From contig NW_013655317.1 in assembly GCF_000499385.1 (NCBI RefSeq), positions 3,605 through 26,104 of the forward strand: a stretch of DNA of 22,500 nt, given 5' to 3'. A program made the translations under genes and the position numbers. The notes beneath the pieces were generated by a model. That model worked only from the letters and a program-made list of their open reading frames with translations, did not search any database and was not told the DNA's origin. This document shows positions 8,708 to 17,550 of the stretch, piece by piece. This DNA is from Eimeria necatrix. Lineage: Eukaryota > Apicomplexa > Conoidasida > Eucoccidiorida > Eimeriidae. Each line of letters opens with the position of its first letter. Positions within the stretch are counted from its first letter, which is position 1.

Positions 8708-9086
8708 CCGCTGCTACGACTACTACTAGTACTACTGCTGCTGCTGCTGTGCTGCTGCACCTGCTGCTGCAGCTGCTGCTTTGCTTCTCTTGAAATACTC
8801 CTTTCTCATGTGCCCCTCATTTATTATCCTTTTCAGCTGTCTCCCAAAGTGCTGCTGCTTCCCTAAACCCTAAACCCTAAACCCTAAACCCCCAGTCTTC
8901 TTCTTCAGGTGTTTCTCAGTCTTCTTTTAAGCTGCCTTCCCGGGCGTTCGTCCCGCCTCAAACCCTAAACCCTAAACCCTAAACCCCAAACCCTAAACCC
9001 TAAACCCTAAAACCTGTGCCCTCCTCAAGTTTTCCCAGCACCAAAAATGCACTGGAATCCAACAAACACTCTGCGTAGTTGCGGAG
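7520..9086 (-). CDS. Multi-exon gene of unknown function (3' part)
   Basis: Four minus-strand segments join with GT/AG and consistent phase: 9086-9014, 8862-8761, 8599-8536 and 7862-7520 (582 nt, 194 codons). They read LRNYAECLLDSSAFLVLGKL, then KQQHFGRQLKRIINEGHMRK, then DAPQILAVFQEKLR, then VWKYSAPALLQRSTGTAAKR ... LSKEALETNKQKLVARER ... REALLPRNLEDALTRL and a stop supplied by the telomere-like repeat. The charged helical character and absence of stops in the last 343 nt suggest real coding. Introns hold two AAACCCT arrays (8863-9013), CAG tracts (8600-8760), and an AAACCCT array plus (AAAT)n plus GGGGCCCC (7863-8535). The upstream end is not found; it may be a separate gene or the continuation of the zinc-finger gene at 9393-12314. 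The third exon is the least certain. No family recognised. Confidence 0.45.
7858..7899. repeat. Telomere-like AAACCCT array in intron
   Basis: Six AAACCCT units. On the minus strand they end in TTTAG|G, the proposed acceptor of the terminal exon at 7862. Confidence 0.9.
7975..8112. repeat. (AAAT)n microsatellite
   Basis: About 130 bp of AAAT/AATA repeats with occasional C and G. The minus-strand reading is a meaningless Tyr/Leu/Phe run. Confidence 0.9.
8131..8560. repeat. GGGGCCCC repeat block with nested duplications
   Basis: Same GC-rich repeat as at 2600-3125. It includes a perfect 55-bp tandem duplication (8388-8442 and 8443-8497, each starting GGGAGTGCCCACGTTATGG) and a dispersed GGGTGCAGCAGG motif flanking it. 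Confidence 0.85.
8861..9012. repeat. Two AAACCCT arrays flanking a 66-bp spacer
   Basis: Arrays at 8861-8892 and 8959-9012, both reading TTTAGGG on the minus strand. The spacer has a stop in all three minus frames, so the whole interval fits a single intron (8863-9013, donor ACAG|GTTTTAGGG, acceptor TTTAG|GG). Confidence 0.8.
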
Positions 9087-9107
9087 CTACGCCAATGCTG
9101 CTGCTGC

Positions 9108-9153
<46 letters not shown>

Positions 9154-9362
9154 CCACTAGCAGCTGGTGCTCGCGCTGCCACTGTGCTGCAGCAGCAAAT
9201 AAGAGTTGCTGCTGCGTCGTTGGTTTGCTGCACTTGTCTGTGTTGTTGGAAAGCGGCTACACCTGGAGCGCAGCAGCAGCAGGCGCTGCTGCTGCTGCTG
9301 CAGGGCGGCTGCTGCTGCTGCTGCAGAAGCTGCTGCTGCTGCTGCTGCAGCAGCAGAGCGAA

Positions 9363-9374
9363 GTGTACATACAC
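9363..9374. promoter_or_regulatory. Variant palindrome GTGTACATACAC
   Basis: One base from the 12-bp core, between the zinc-finger gene and the unknown minus-strand gene. Confidence 0.3.
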
Positions 9375-9392
9375 CCCAAGCACTCTACAGTG

Positions 9393-10303
9393 TCACGACA
9401 GATGCCTCCGGGACAAAACCCTAATTAGGGAATTAAGTTCAGACTTGAACCTGCTTCTCCTTTGGCCTCTAGCAGCAGCAGCAGCAGTTGCTGCTGCTGC
9501 TGGCGCTGCTGCTGCTGCTGCTGCGTCTTCGGGGCCCGCTGGGTCGGTGCCGCTGCTGCTGCTGCTGCCGCTGCTCGAGTCCAGCGCAGCAGCAGCAGTC
9601 GTTGCTGCTGCTGCTGCTGCTGCTGCCTCAGGGTCTCCTTCGGCCTCGCTGCGGTGCCGCTGCTGCTGGAGGTGCCAGTCGCTGCTGCTGCTGCTGCCGC
9701 GCTGCCGCCGCTGCCCGCCTTCTGCAGCAGCAGCAGCAGCAGCAGCAGGAGCAGCAGCAGCAGCAGGAGCTGACCGCCGGCTAATGAAGATTCTGCCCGA
9801 AGTGCTGCTGCGGATTCGCCGCAGCAGCGCCCGCCGCTGCGGCAGCCCCCGCGGGGCGTCGCTGCCCCCCCCTGCAGCAGCAGCAGCAGCAGCTGCTGCT
9901 GCTGCTGCATCGCCGTCAGCAGCAGCAGCAGCAGCAGCAGCAGCACTTGTGGGGCGCATCGAAGCCACAAGGGCCCCCCAGAGTCTGCGGCGTCTGCTGT
10001 CTGCTGCTGAGTGGGCCCTTCTGAATCTCCTTCTTCTCCAGCGGAGTCTTTGCTGCTGCTGCTGCAGCGGGGGCACCTCTCCCTGCTGCTGCTGCTGCTG
10101 CTGCTGCTGCGGGGCTGCTGCTGCTGCTCGGAACAGCGAAAACCGCCGTGCTGCTCTCCTGCTGCGCTGCTGCTGCTGCTGCAGCAGCGCAGCAGGATAG
10201 TCCACCTGACACACCGCGTGGCAGCACCAACACTCCAGCAGCAAACAGCCCAGCAGCGAAATGTTCCTCGTGCTGCAGCGCCCGCATATCACGATCATCA
10301 CCT

Positions 10304-10340
<37 letters not shown>

Positions 10341-10884
10341 ATGCAGTGGCAGCAGCAGCAGCAGCAAATGCAGTGGCAGCAGCAGCAGCAAAGGCAGTGG
10401 CAGCAGCAGCAGCAGCAAATGCAGTAGCAGCAGCAGCAGCAAATGCAGTGGCAGCAGCAGCAGCAGCAAATGCAGTGGCAGCAGCAGCAGCAGCAAATGC
10501 AGTGGCAGCAGCAGCAGAATGCAGAAGAAGCAGCAGTTGAAGCAGCAGGGGCAAATGCAGCAGCAACAGCAGCAGCAAGTGCAGCAGCAACAGCAAATGC
10601 AGCAGCAGCAACAGCAAATGCAGCAGCAGCAACGGCAAATGCAGCAGCAGCAGCAGCACGCCGCACCGACAGCAGCAGCAGACACAGCAGCCGGTGCTGC
10701 GCCAGCAGAACAAACACCAACAGCAAGCGCAGCAGCAACTGCAGCAGCAGCAGCAGCAGCAGCAGCAGCACTGAAGCGAAGCAGCAGCAGCGAGAGGGGA
10801 GCAGCAGCAGCTGCTGCAGTAAGACGCACCTGTCCTCCTACAGGAGCATTGGCCTGTGTTGCTGCTGCTGCACTCGGCTCTGCT

Positions 10885-10926
<42 letters not shown>

Positions 10927-11036
10927 GTGTGCAGGGCGGCTGTCTCTTCAAGCTGCTGCCTGAGCTGCTGCTGCTGCTGGGCGAGGCCGAACTGCTGCAA
11001 CGTCTGCTGCTGCTGCTGCTGCTGCAGCGCGAGCGG

Positions 11037-11073
<37 letters not shown>

Positions 11074-11217
11074 AGCGGGGGCGCAGCATTCAAAGTGGAG
11101 CAGCTGCTGCACTGTACGAACACTGCCCGCGAGTCGAAGTGCAGCAAAGAGCTGCAGGCGTGGCAGCGCAGCAGCCGCACGGGAGACTCTTCTGCTGCTT
11201 CCTGCATGCAAACACAA

Positions 11218-11263
<46 letters not shown>

Positions 11264-11564
11264 CTGCTGGTGCTGCTGCTGCTGCTGCTGGTGATGGTGG
11301 TGGGTGGTGGGGGGGTGCTGCTTGCGTGGTGCTGGGGTGCTGCTGCTGCTGCTGCAGTGGGCTGCTGCTAGGGGTGAAGTGCTGCTGCTGCTGCTGCTGC
11401 TGCTGCTGCAGGCGCTGAAGCAAAAAGGGTTTAGGGTTTAGGGTTTAGGGTTTAGGGTTTACGGGATAGACGGGAGGCGGAGGCAAATTCTCTATGCCTG
11501 CAACAGAAGAGACAACTCCATTTGGAGACAAAAGAAAGAAGCAGCGGTCCCCCACAAACACAGG

Positions 11565-11615
<51 letters not shown>

Positions 11616-11757
11616 GCTGCTACTGCTGCTGCTGCTGCTACTGCTGCTGCTGCTGCTGCTGTTGTTGTTGGCGGTGCTGCTGCTGCTGATATTGTTGCTG
11701 TCGCTGCTGCTCGCAGCGGTCGGCGCAGCAGCTGCTCCTACTGCCCCTCTCCCCGTC

Positions 11758-11803
<46 letters not shown>

Positions 11804-12314
11804 GGTCGGCTGCCGGCTGCTGCTGCACAGCAGAGGGCGAAGAAAGCTCAAGCTGCTGCGCAGCAGCAGCTTCACTGCCACCAGAGCCATCAAGCGGAGC
11901 AGCAGCAGCAGCTGCTGCTGCTGCAGCACGGGCAGCAGCTGCTAAAGAAGCAGCATCTGCAGCACGGCCTTCACTGGAAGCAGCAGGGGCTGCAGCAGCT
12001 GCTGCAGCAGCTGCTGCAGCAGCTGCTGCAGCATCGGGAGCACTAACATCTGGTGCTGCTGCAGAAAGTGGCGGCTGAGCAGCTGGAGCAGCAGCAGCAG
12101 CAGCAGCAGCAACGGGTGCCTCAGCACTTGCTGCTGCAGGGGCCTCATCAGCTGCAGCAGGCACCAATGCTGCAGCAGCAGGAGGTGCTGCTGCTGCGCT
12201 GAGCAACAGACACAGCTCCCTCTGCTGCTGCTGCTGCTGCTGCTGAGGGTCTTCCTGCTGAAGCACAGCAGCAGCAGCACCGCTGCTGCTGCTGCAGCTG
12301 CTGCTGCTGCTCAT
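9393..12314 (-). CDS. Zinc-finger protein with two LSD1-type fingers (3 exons)
   Basis: Exons 12314-11463, 11414-10830 and 10301-9393, all joined in phase 0. The first exon is Ala/Ser/Gln-rich and ends DPVFVGDRCFFLLSPNGVV ... PPPPVYP before donor GTAAAC. The second carries finger 1, LRCHACSSLLHFDSRAVFVQ then CSSCSTLNAAPP (11175-11090), and ends NAPVGGQ|GTGCGT. The third opens with finger 2, VMIVICGRCSTRNISLL ... ECWCCHAVCQVDYP (10301-10190). Both show C-x2-C, about 13-16 residues, C-x2-C, as in plant LSD1/LOL fingers; TMEM55-type fingers are a second possibility. Sense CAG in exons, sense CTG in the 528-nt intron. After VDYPAALL the frame is Arg/Ser/Ala-rich to a stop at 9393; this tail is uncertain and may hold another intron (9720-9950). 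ATG 12314 is preceded by TTCTTGTTTGTGGGAGCAG, which could also be an acceptor. Role presumably regulatory or scaffolding; unproven. Confidence 0.6.
10318..10655. repeat. 24/27-bp and 21-bp minisatellite in intron
   Basis: Units of CAGCAGCAG...CAAATGCAGTGG (24 or 27 bp) run to about 10525, then CAAATGCAGCAGCAGCAACAG units (about 21 bp) to 10655. All unit lengths are multiples of three, so the minus frame stays open through the proposed intron 10302-10829. The minus-strand translations (LPLHLLLL or CHCICCC) look non-biological. Confidence 0.75.
11415..11462 (-). other. 48-nt intron made of telomere-like repeat
   Basis: Sense strand: donor CCC|GTAAACCC, five AAACCCT units, then CTTTTTGCTTCAG|CGC. 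Both flanking frames are open and in phase 0. The pyrimidine-rich end is a good acceptor. Without splicing the frame would hit TAA within the repeat. Confidence 0.65.
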
Positions 12315-12427
12315 CTGCTCCCACAAACAAGAAAAGCGGCTAAAGCGATAACGCGGCAGCAGCAGCAACAGCTGCCGCTGCTGCTGCTAGTGCAGTCGCC
12401 GCTTCGGGCTCCGCTGCTACGGAGATG

Positions 12428-12466
<39 letters not shown>

Positions 12467-12472
12467 ACAGGG

Positions 12473-12622
12473 TTATGGCCAGCCTCCCGCGTAATCCACG
12501 GGGAAGCCATTAAGCCAGCTGCAGCGGTGCTGCTGCGCCTTCCGCTGCTGCTGCTGCTGCAGCAGCTGCACGAGCTCGCTGCGCTCTGCTGCTGCTGCTC
12601 TTCGTGCTGCTGCGGGGAGCAG
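12473..12622 (-). CDS. Candidate terminal exon, unknown protein
   Basis: 50 codons from acceptor CTTGCTGCCAACAG| to TAA, reading AERSELVQLLQQQQQRK ... WLNGFPVDYAGGWP. The mixed, charged, non-repetitive ends suggest coding, but other frames here also look plausible, and the upstream exons in 12640-13300 could not be set out. The rest of 12315-13300 holds CTG/CAG tracts in both orientations with no gene I can defend. Confidence 0.25.
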   Translation of the reverse strand: MLPAAARRAAAAERSELVQLLQQQQQRKAQQHRCSWLNGFPVDYAGGWP

Positions 12623-12891
12623 CTGTTGGCAGCAAGAGCTGCAGCGTTATTCTGCTTGCTGCTTCTGCATGCGCCTCCCGTGTTGCAGTTGCTGCTGCGG
12701 AGCAGCAGCCAATGAAGCACGTATATATCTAGCTGATGGTCTGGGGCGGACACTGCAGCAGCAGCAGCAGCAGCAGCAAGATCGGCAGGAGCAGCAGCAG
12801 CGGGGTCTACAGAAAACAAAATAAAGGCATGCAGGATCCAAGGAGCCTGCACATGTATCCCGGGGTGCCTGGCTGCTGCTGTTGCTGCTGT

Positions 12892-12923
<32 letters not shown>

Positions 12924-13042
12924 CTGCTGCAGGCACCGCTTCCGTGCTGCAGCTGCTTCAGACGCCCAGAGAGCTCCCAACAAGAGCAGCTCCTTCAAAA
13001 GCCAACATAAACAAAGAAATGACAAGGCACAAGCAGCAAAGG

Positions 13043-13073
<31 letters not shown>

Positions 13074-13566
13074 TCGGGCGCCCTTGGGTCTGCTCGATGA
13101 ACATGCAGCGGCCCCACGCAGCAGCAGCAGCAGCAGCACGAGCAGCAGCAGCAAAGACACAGCAAAGAATCGACTTGATTGAATCTAAGGATTACGTTTT
13201 GAGTCTTCTGTAGGCTTCGGCTGCTGCAGCAAGGGCTGAGACGACAGTTCGTGCTGCAGCAGCTAGTTGCAGCACCAGCAGCAGCAGCAGCAGCTACTGC
13301 GGCAGCAAAACCAAGAGCTCGGGCATTTTTAGTTATTTGCTGCTATTAAAGTGCTTACAAGCACTAGTTGCAGCTGCAGCGGTTTTGCCTGCAGCAGCAG
13401 CAGCAGCACACGGCAGCAGCAGCAGCTGCTGCAGACACTAGAGGCAGCTGGCCGCCGCCGCAGCAGCAGCGGCAGCAGCAGCAGCAGAACTCGCAGCACT
13501 CGCGCAGCAGCAGCAGGTGCTGCCCCACGAATGCCTGGGCCGAGCAATCGGCAGCAGCTGTTGTGA

Positions 13567-13569
13567 CAG

Positions 13570-13625
<56 letters not shown>

Positions 13626-13757
13626 GCAGCAGGTGCAGCAGCAGCAGCAGGAGCAGCAGCAGCAGCAGCAGAGACAGGTGGAGCGCCAGTTTCGGCAGCA
13701 GGTGAGGGGTCGGTCTTGTCCCTTTTGTAAGCATCAGCAGCAAACCTGTTGGGGCTT

Positions 13758-13794
<37 letters not shown>

Positions 13795-13926
13795 GAGCAG
13801 CAAGTGGACGCTCGCTGCACTCTTGCTGCCGCTTATGCGGCTGCGGAAGCAGCTTGAAAGCCGCAGTTTCCGCGACAGCTGCGACCAGCAGCATCAGCAG
13901 CGACAGCAGCAGCAGCAGCAGCAGCC

Positions 13927-13974
<48 letters not shown>

Positions 13975-14059
13975 CTATGGGAAGCAAGTGCTGCAAGAAC
14001 GCCTTATCGGGTGTACGTGTGCCCCGCGAGAGCCGCAAGGATTTCGCGGACGCAAATAA
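13567..14059 (+). CDS. Candidate Gln-rich coiled-coil protein (two exons)
   Basis: A frame open from 13567 reads QRQVERQFRQQVRGRSCPFC and a Gln run to 13803. A 49-nt intron (13804-13852, CAA|GTGGAC to GGAAGCAG|CTT) would join in phase 0 to LESRSFRDSCDQQ, a long Gln run and HYGKQVLQERLIGCTCAPRE, with a stop at 14057-14059. CAG is in sense throughout, as in the clear exons. A strong alternative donor CAG|GTGAGG lies at 13702. The start is unknown. A competing frame in the same DNA begins MGSKCCK at 13977. Low certainty. Confidence 0.3.
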
Positions 14060-14085
14060 GCCCTGGCCAGGAGAATATTTGTACG

Positions 14086-14168
<83 letters not shown>

Positions 14169-14552
14169 GTGCTGCTGCTGCTGCTGTTGCCTTTCCGCAG
14201 CTGCGGTTCTGCGCTCAGCGCCGAGGCCGGCTGATGCTGGTGCATGTGCAGTTGCTGCTGCTGCTGCTGCAGCAACTGCTGCTGCTGCAGCAACTGCTGC
14301 TGCTGCAGCAACTGCTGCTGCTGCTTTAGAGTCTGCTGCTGCTGCTGCTGTGTCTATGTTGAGGCTCCCACTGCTGATGGCGCAGCTGCTAAGTCTGCTG
14401 CTGCTGCTGCTGTTGCTGCTGTACTCTGTAGCAGATGTGTACGCAGTTGTCCGCAGCAGCAGCAGCTGCGGCTGCTGCTGCTTTGCTGCTGCTGCTGCTG
14501 CGGCCAGCGGGTGCTGTCTACAGATGTGGTTTTTGCTGCAACATGGCGTTTT

Positions 14553-14597
<45 letters not shown>

Positions 14598-14754
14598 CTG
14601 CTGCGCGCAGCACGAGGGCGTCTGCTGCTGACGGGCTGCAGCAGCAGCAAACGGAGCTGCTGCTGCTGCAGCAAGCTTCTTCTTTCCCCCCCCAGCCCTC
14701 TTCAGTCTCCGCGAGGGTTTCAGATGAAAGCAGATACACAAAAGGAGCAAGCAG

Positions 14755-14797
<43 letters not shown>

Positions 14798-14868
14798 AGC
14801 CCCCGCTTTTCCTGCGGCACTTCAAACACCCTCAGGAGCATCCCCTCTTTAGCCCGCATTGCTGACAC

Positions 14869-14911
<43 letters not shown>

Positions 14912-15238
14912 GTGTAGCAGTCAGCAGCAAATAAGGCGAAGGGCCCGCAGAGCAAAAGCGGGCCATATATGCGCAAGCCGTGGTGGATGCGGCAGCAGCA
15001 GCAGCTGCTGCTGCTGCGAAACTGCAGCAGCAGCAGCAGCTGCTGCGGTGCTGCAGCAGCCGCAGTAGGTACTGTGGCCGCTTTCGCAGCAGCAGCGGCA
15101 GCAGCAAGTGCTGCTGCTTTTTCCACTGCAGCAGCAATCGCCTTGGAGCCAACAGCAGCAATGGTTTCGCAGCAGCAGCAGCTGCAGCAGCAGCGCGGAG
15201 TGCTCGATTTGCTTCCCAGCAGCTTACATGTTTAGACA

Positions 15239-15286
<48 letters not shown>

Positions 15287-15334
15287 ATGTCGCTTGGTAG
15301 CTTTCAGTGGTCGTTTTGACTGTCTGCCGCATAG
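14060..15334. other. Unresolved triplet-repeat region
   Basis: CTG tracts (14088-14190, 14255-14420, 14550-14600, 14755-14800, 15241-15285) and CAG tracts (14870-14910, 14990-15060) alternate with short unique segments. Some unique pieces look codable on either strand (plus STDVVFAATWRF near 14520; minus SAMRAKEGMLLRVFEVPQ near 14850), but no model joins them. A 7-bp stem GGCCCGC/GCGGGCC with a 9-nt loop lies at about 14941-14963, followed by TATATA. Confidence 0.5.
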
Positions 15335-15484
15335 GGGAGCGGGAGCAGCAACAGCTGCTGCAGCTGCAGCAGCTGTTGCTGCAGCAGCAACAGCAGCAGC
15401 AGCAGCAGCGGCAGCTGCAGCAGCTGCAGCAGTGGCAGCTGCTGCAGCGGCGAGAGCAACAGCGGCTGCCGCAGCAATGGCAAC

Positions 15485-15528
<44 letters not shown>

Positions 15529-15602
15529 GTAGCAGCAGATGCAGACCTCGCCTTTGCAAAGGCGCTTATCTTTGGCTATCAGCCCCTGGAATATCCTTTG
15601 TG
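15335..15602 (+). CDS. Candidate internal exon, Gln-rich
   Basis: A good acceptor, TTTTGACTGTCTGCCGCATAG|, follows a CTG tract. The frame then reads EREQQQLLQLQQLLL, Gln/Leu runs, and VAADADLAFAKALIFGYQPL EYPL, ending at donor TG|GTTTAGGG, where a telomere-like array begins. This matches the pattern of the better-supported genes: CAG in sense within the exon, CTG in the preceding intron and telomere-like repeat in the following one. The preceding exon may end LDLLPSSLH|GTTTAG at 15227. No family recognised. Confidence 0.35.
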
Positions 15603-16320
15603 GTTTAGGGTTTAGGGTTTAGGGTTTAGGGTTTAGGGTTTAAGTTAGGGTTTACGGTTTTTAGTTTAGGGATCTAAACCGCCAAATGAGGGTTTAGGGT
15701 TTAGGAGCCCCTGTGTGCAGGCCTAGAAGTTAGGGTTTACGGGTCTTCCGGCCTTCGCTAGGGTTTAGGGTTTAGGGTTTAGGGTTTAGGGTTTCGAGAG
15801 CTGCTGGCTGCTGCTGTGGAGAGAGGTGGGGGGAGCTGAAGAGCTCTGGATTTGTTTAACACGCAAACCCTCGTAAACCCTAAACCCTCGTTAACCCTAA
15901 ACCCTCGTAAACCCTAAACCCTCGCAAACCCTTATCGCTAAACCCTAAACCCTCGCAAGCCGGCGGCGAAGAAGCACCAACGCTCTGGGCTCTAGGGCTT
16001 CAGCACTAGGGCATAGGGTTTAGGGTTTAGGGTTTAGGGTTTAGGGTTTACGGGGAGGAAGCTGGTAGGGTTTGTATTTGAGAGTCTAGGGTTTAGGGTT
16101 TATGGGGTTTCGGTCGATAAGACAGTTCAGCGTGGGGTGTATAGCTGTTGAGGGTTTAGGGTTTAGGGTTTAGGGTTTTGACACGCGCGTAAGCATTTCA
16201 GGACTCCCAGCCACCTCAATAGATGCACATAGGCCCGTAAACCTTATTTTCAGTTAGAGTTTAGGGTTTAGGGTTTAGGGTTTAGGGTTTAGGGTTTAGG
16301 GTTTGGGGTGGTTTCGGGTG
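15603..16320. repeat. Degenerate telomere-like repeat region
   Basis: TTTAGGG arrays at about 15603-15645, 15761-15794, 16016-16050, 16151-16177 and 16258-16306, with an AAACCCT block in the opposite orientation at 15862-15955. That block has a higher-order AAACCCTAAACCCTCGT period. Unique spacers of 50-100 bp separate them. No gene seen. Confidence 0.85.
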
Positions 16321-16400
16321 TGCAGAGAACACCGCAGCAGCAGCAGAGTTGGAGACGCGCAAGCAAGACGCGAAATGGAAATAGAAGTGGCGAAAAGGAG

Positions 16401-16495
16401 GAAAATAAATAAATAAATAAATAAATAAATTAAAAATAAATAAATAAATAAAAAATAAATAAATAAAAAACAAAAAATAAATAAAAAAACGAAAA
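16401..16495. repeat. (AAAT)n microsatellite
   Basis: AAAT/AAAAAT units, like those at 7975-8112, just downstream of a short CAG tract. No gene in 16320-16860. Confidence 0.9.
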
Positions 16496-16547
16496 AAAGA
16501 GGAAATTTCAAGCCGGAGAAGCGGCGGAGGACGAGAGGGTCACGCGG

Positions 16548-16689
16548 AAACCCTAAACCCTAAACCCTAAACCCTAAACCCTAAACCCTGAGGCCGCGTT
16601 TTTGGGCGTCTTGGGCGTTTTGGCCGTCGAAACCTCGGGATTTTCGCAAACCCTAAACCCTAAACCCTAAACCCTAAACCCTAAACCCT
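16548..16689. repeat. Two AAACCCT arrays
   Basis: Six units at 16548-16589 and six at 16648-16689, separated by a 58-bp GC-rich spacer that begins after CCCTG. Confidence 0.9.
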
Positions 16690-16762
16690 AGCTGGCTGCG
16701 CGCGCAGCAGCGCCGCCTGTCCGATTTTCGCTGTCTCTGTCTCGGCCTCTCTCGCTGCTGGG

Positions 16763-16774
16763 GTGTACGTACAC
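16763..16774. promoter_or_regulatory. 14-bp palindrome GGTGTACGTACACC
   Basis: Perfect 14-bp form at 16762-16775, 111 bp before the start codon of the secreted-protein gene. It is followed by GGTTAGGG. Confidence 0.5.
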
Positions 16775-16857
16775 CTGGGTTAGGGTTTGCGGTTTTGCTG
16801 CAGCAGTGCGGACAGAAGTATCCTCTTTGCGTTCGCCTTTCTCGCCGCAAACCACGA

Positions 16858-16881
16858 TTTAGGGTTTAGGGTTTAGGGTTT
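16858..16881. repeat. TTTAGGG array directly before a start codon
   Basis: Three TTTAGGG units end 4 bp before ATG 16886 (TTTGAAGATGG). It may be a 5' UTR or the end of a leader intron with acceptor GAAG|ATG. Confidence 0.85.
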
Positions 16882-16885
16882 GAAG

Positions 16886-16941
16886 ATGGCTCGAGTGTGC
16901 CGCGGGCTGGTGACTCTCTCTGTGGCTCTCGCTGCGCTGCT

Positions 16942-16978
<37 letters not shown>

Positions 16979-17006
16979 TTGTTCGCTGCTGCGGGCTCCG
17001 TGCCGC

Positions 17007-17045
<39 letters not shown>

Positions 17046-17519
17046 CGAGCACAACCACTGCAGCGCCAGTGCTGCCGCCGCTGGACCTTTCTGCTGCTGG
17101 CCTCGAGGCCTTTCTGAAGGAGCTGCTGGGGGAGCTGGGATCGGGATCGGGATCGGGATCGGGATCGGGATCGGGATCGGGATCGGTTTTGCCGGGGCTG
17201 GAGGAGCCGCTGGCGCAGCTGGTGGCGGCCCTGGGGGAGCTGCTGCAGGCCGTGGAGGGGCTGCTGCTGCCGCAGCAGCAGCAGCAGCAGCTGCAGCAGC
17301 TGACAGCTTCGCTGCGCTCCGTAGTGCAGCAGCAAAACCTCATCAGCAGCAAACTCCACTCGCTGCAGCAAATTGCTGCTGAGGGGCCCTTAGCAGCAAA
17401 CGAGCTGCTGTCGCTGCAGGCCATAGCGCAGCGGCTGCTGCAGCAGTTCAACAGCTTGGAAGCAGCAGGGCTGCAGCTGCTGCAGCAGCTCAAGGCTTTC
17501 TTCCAGAACTTGCTGCCCG

Positions 17520-17550
<31 letters not shown>

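Noticed and set aside
9079..10200. Plus-strand Ala/Cys-rich gene of 373 codons
   Set aside because: Composition is the antisense of minus-strand Gln/Ser/Ala tracts, and no domain or splice logic supports it.
10318..10655. CRISPR array
   Set aside because: Regular spacing is caused by a triplet minisatellite. There are no unique spacers, and the host is evidently eukaryotic.
11111..11122. Further palindrome copy (CTGTACGAACAC)
   Set aside because: Two or more mismatches, and it lies inside the codons of zinc finger 1.
10261..11418. Plus-strand Gln/Ser-rich gene opposite the zinc-finger gene
   Set aside because: The minus strand has two cysteine fingers and phase-consistent introns. The plus frame is repeat only, and its Cys runs are antisense to the coding runs.
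12425..12715. Plus-strand secreted protein starting MRLLLLLLLLL
   Set aside because: The apparent signal peptide is a CTG tract. The minus strand gives a better mixed-composition reading with an acceptor.
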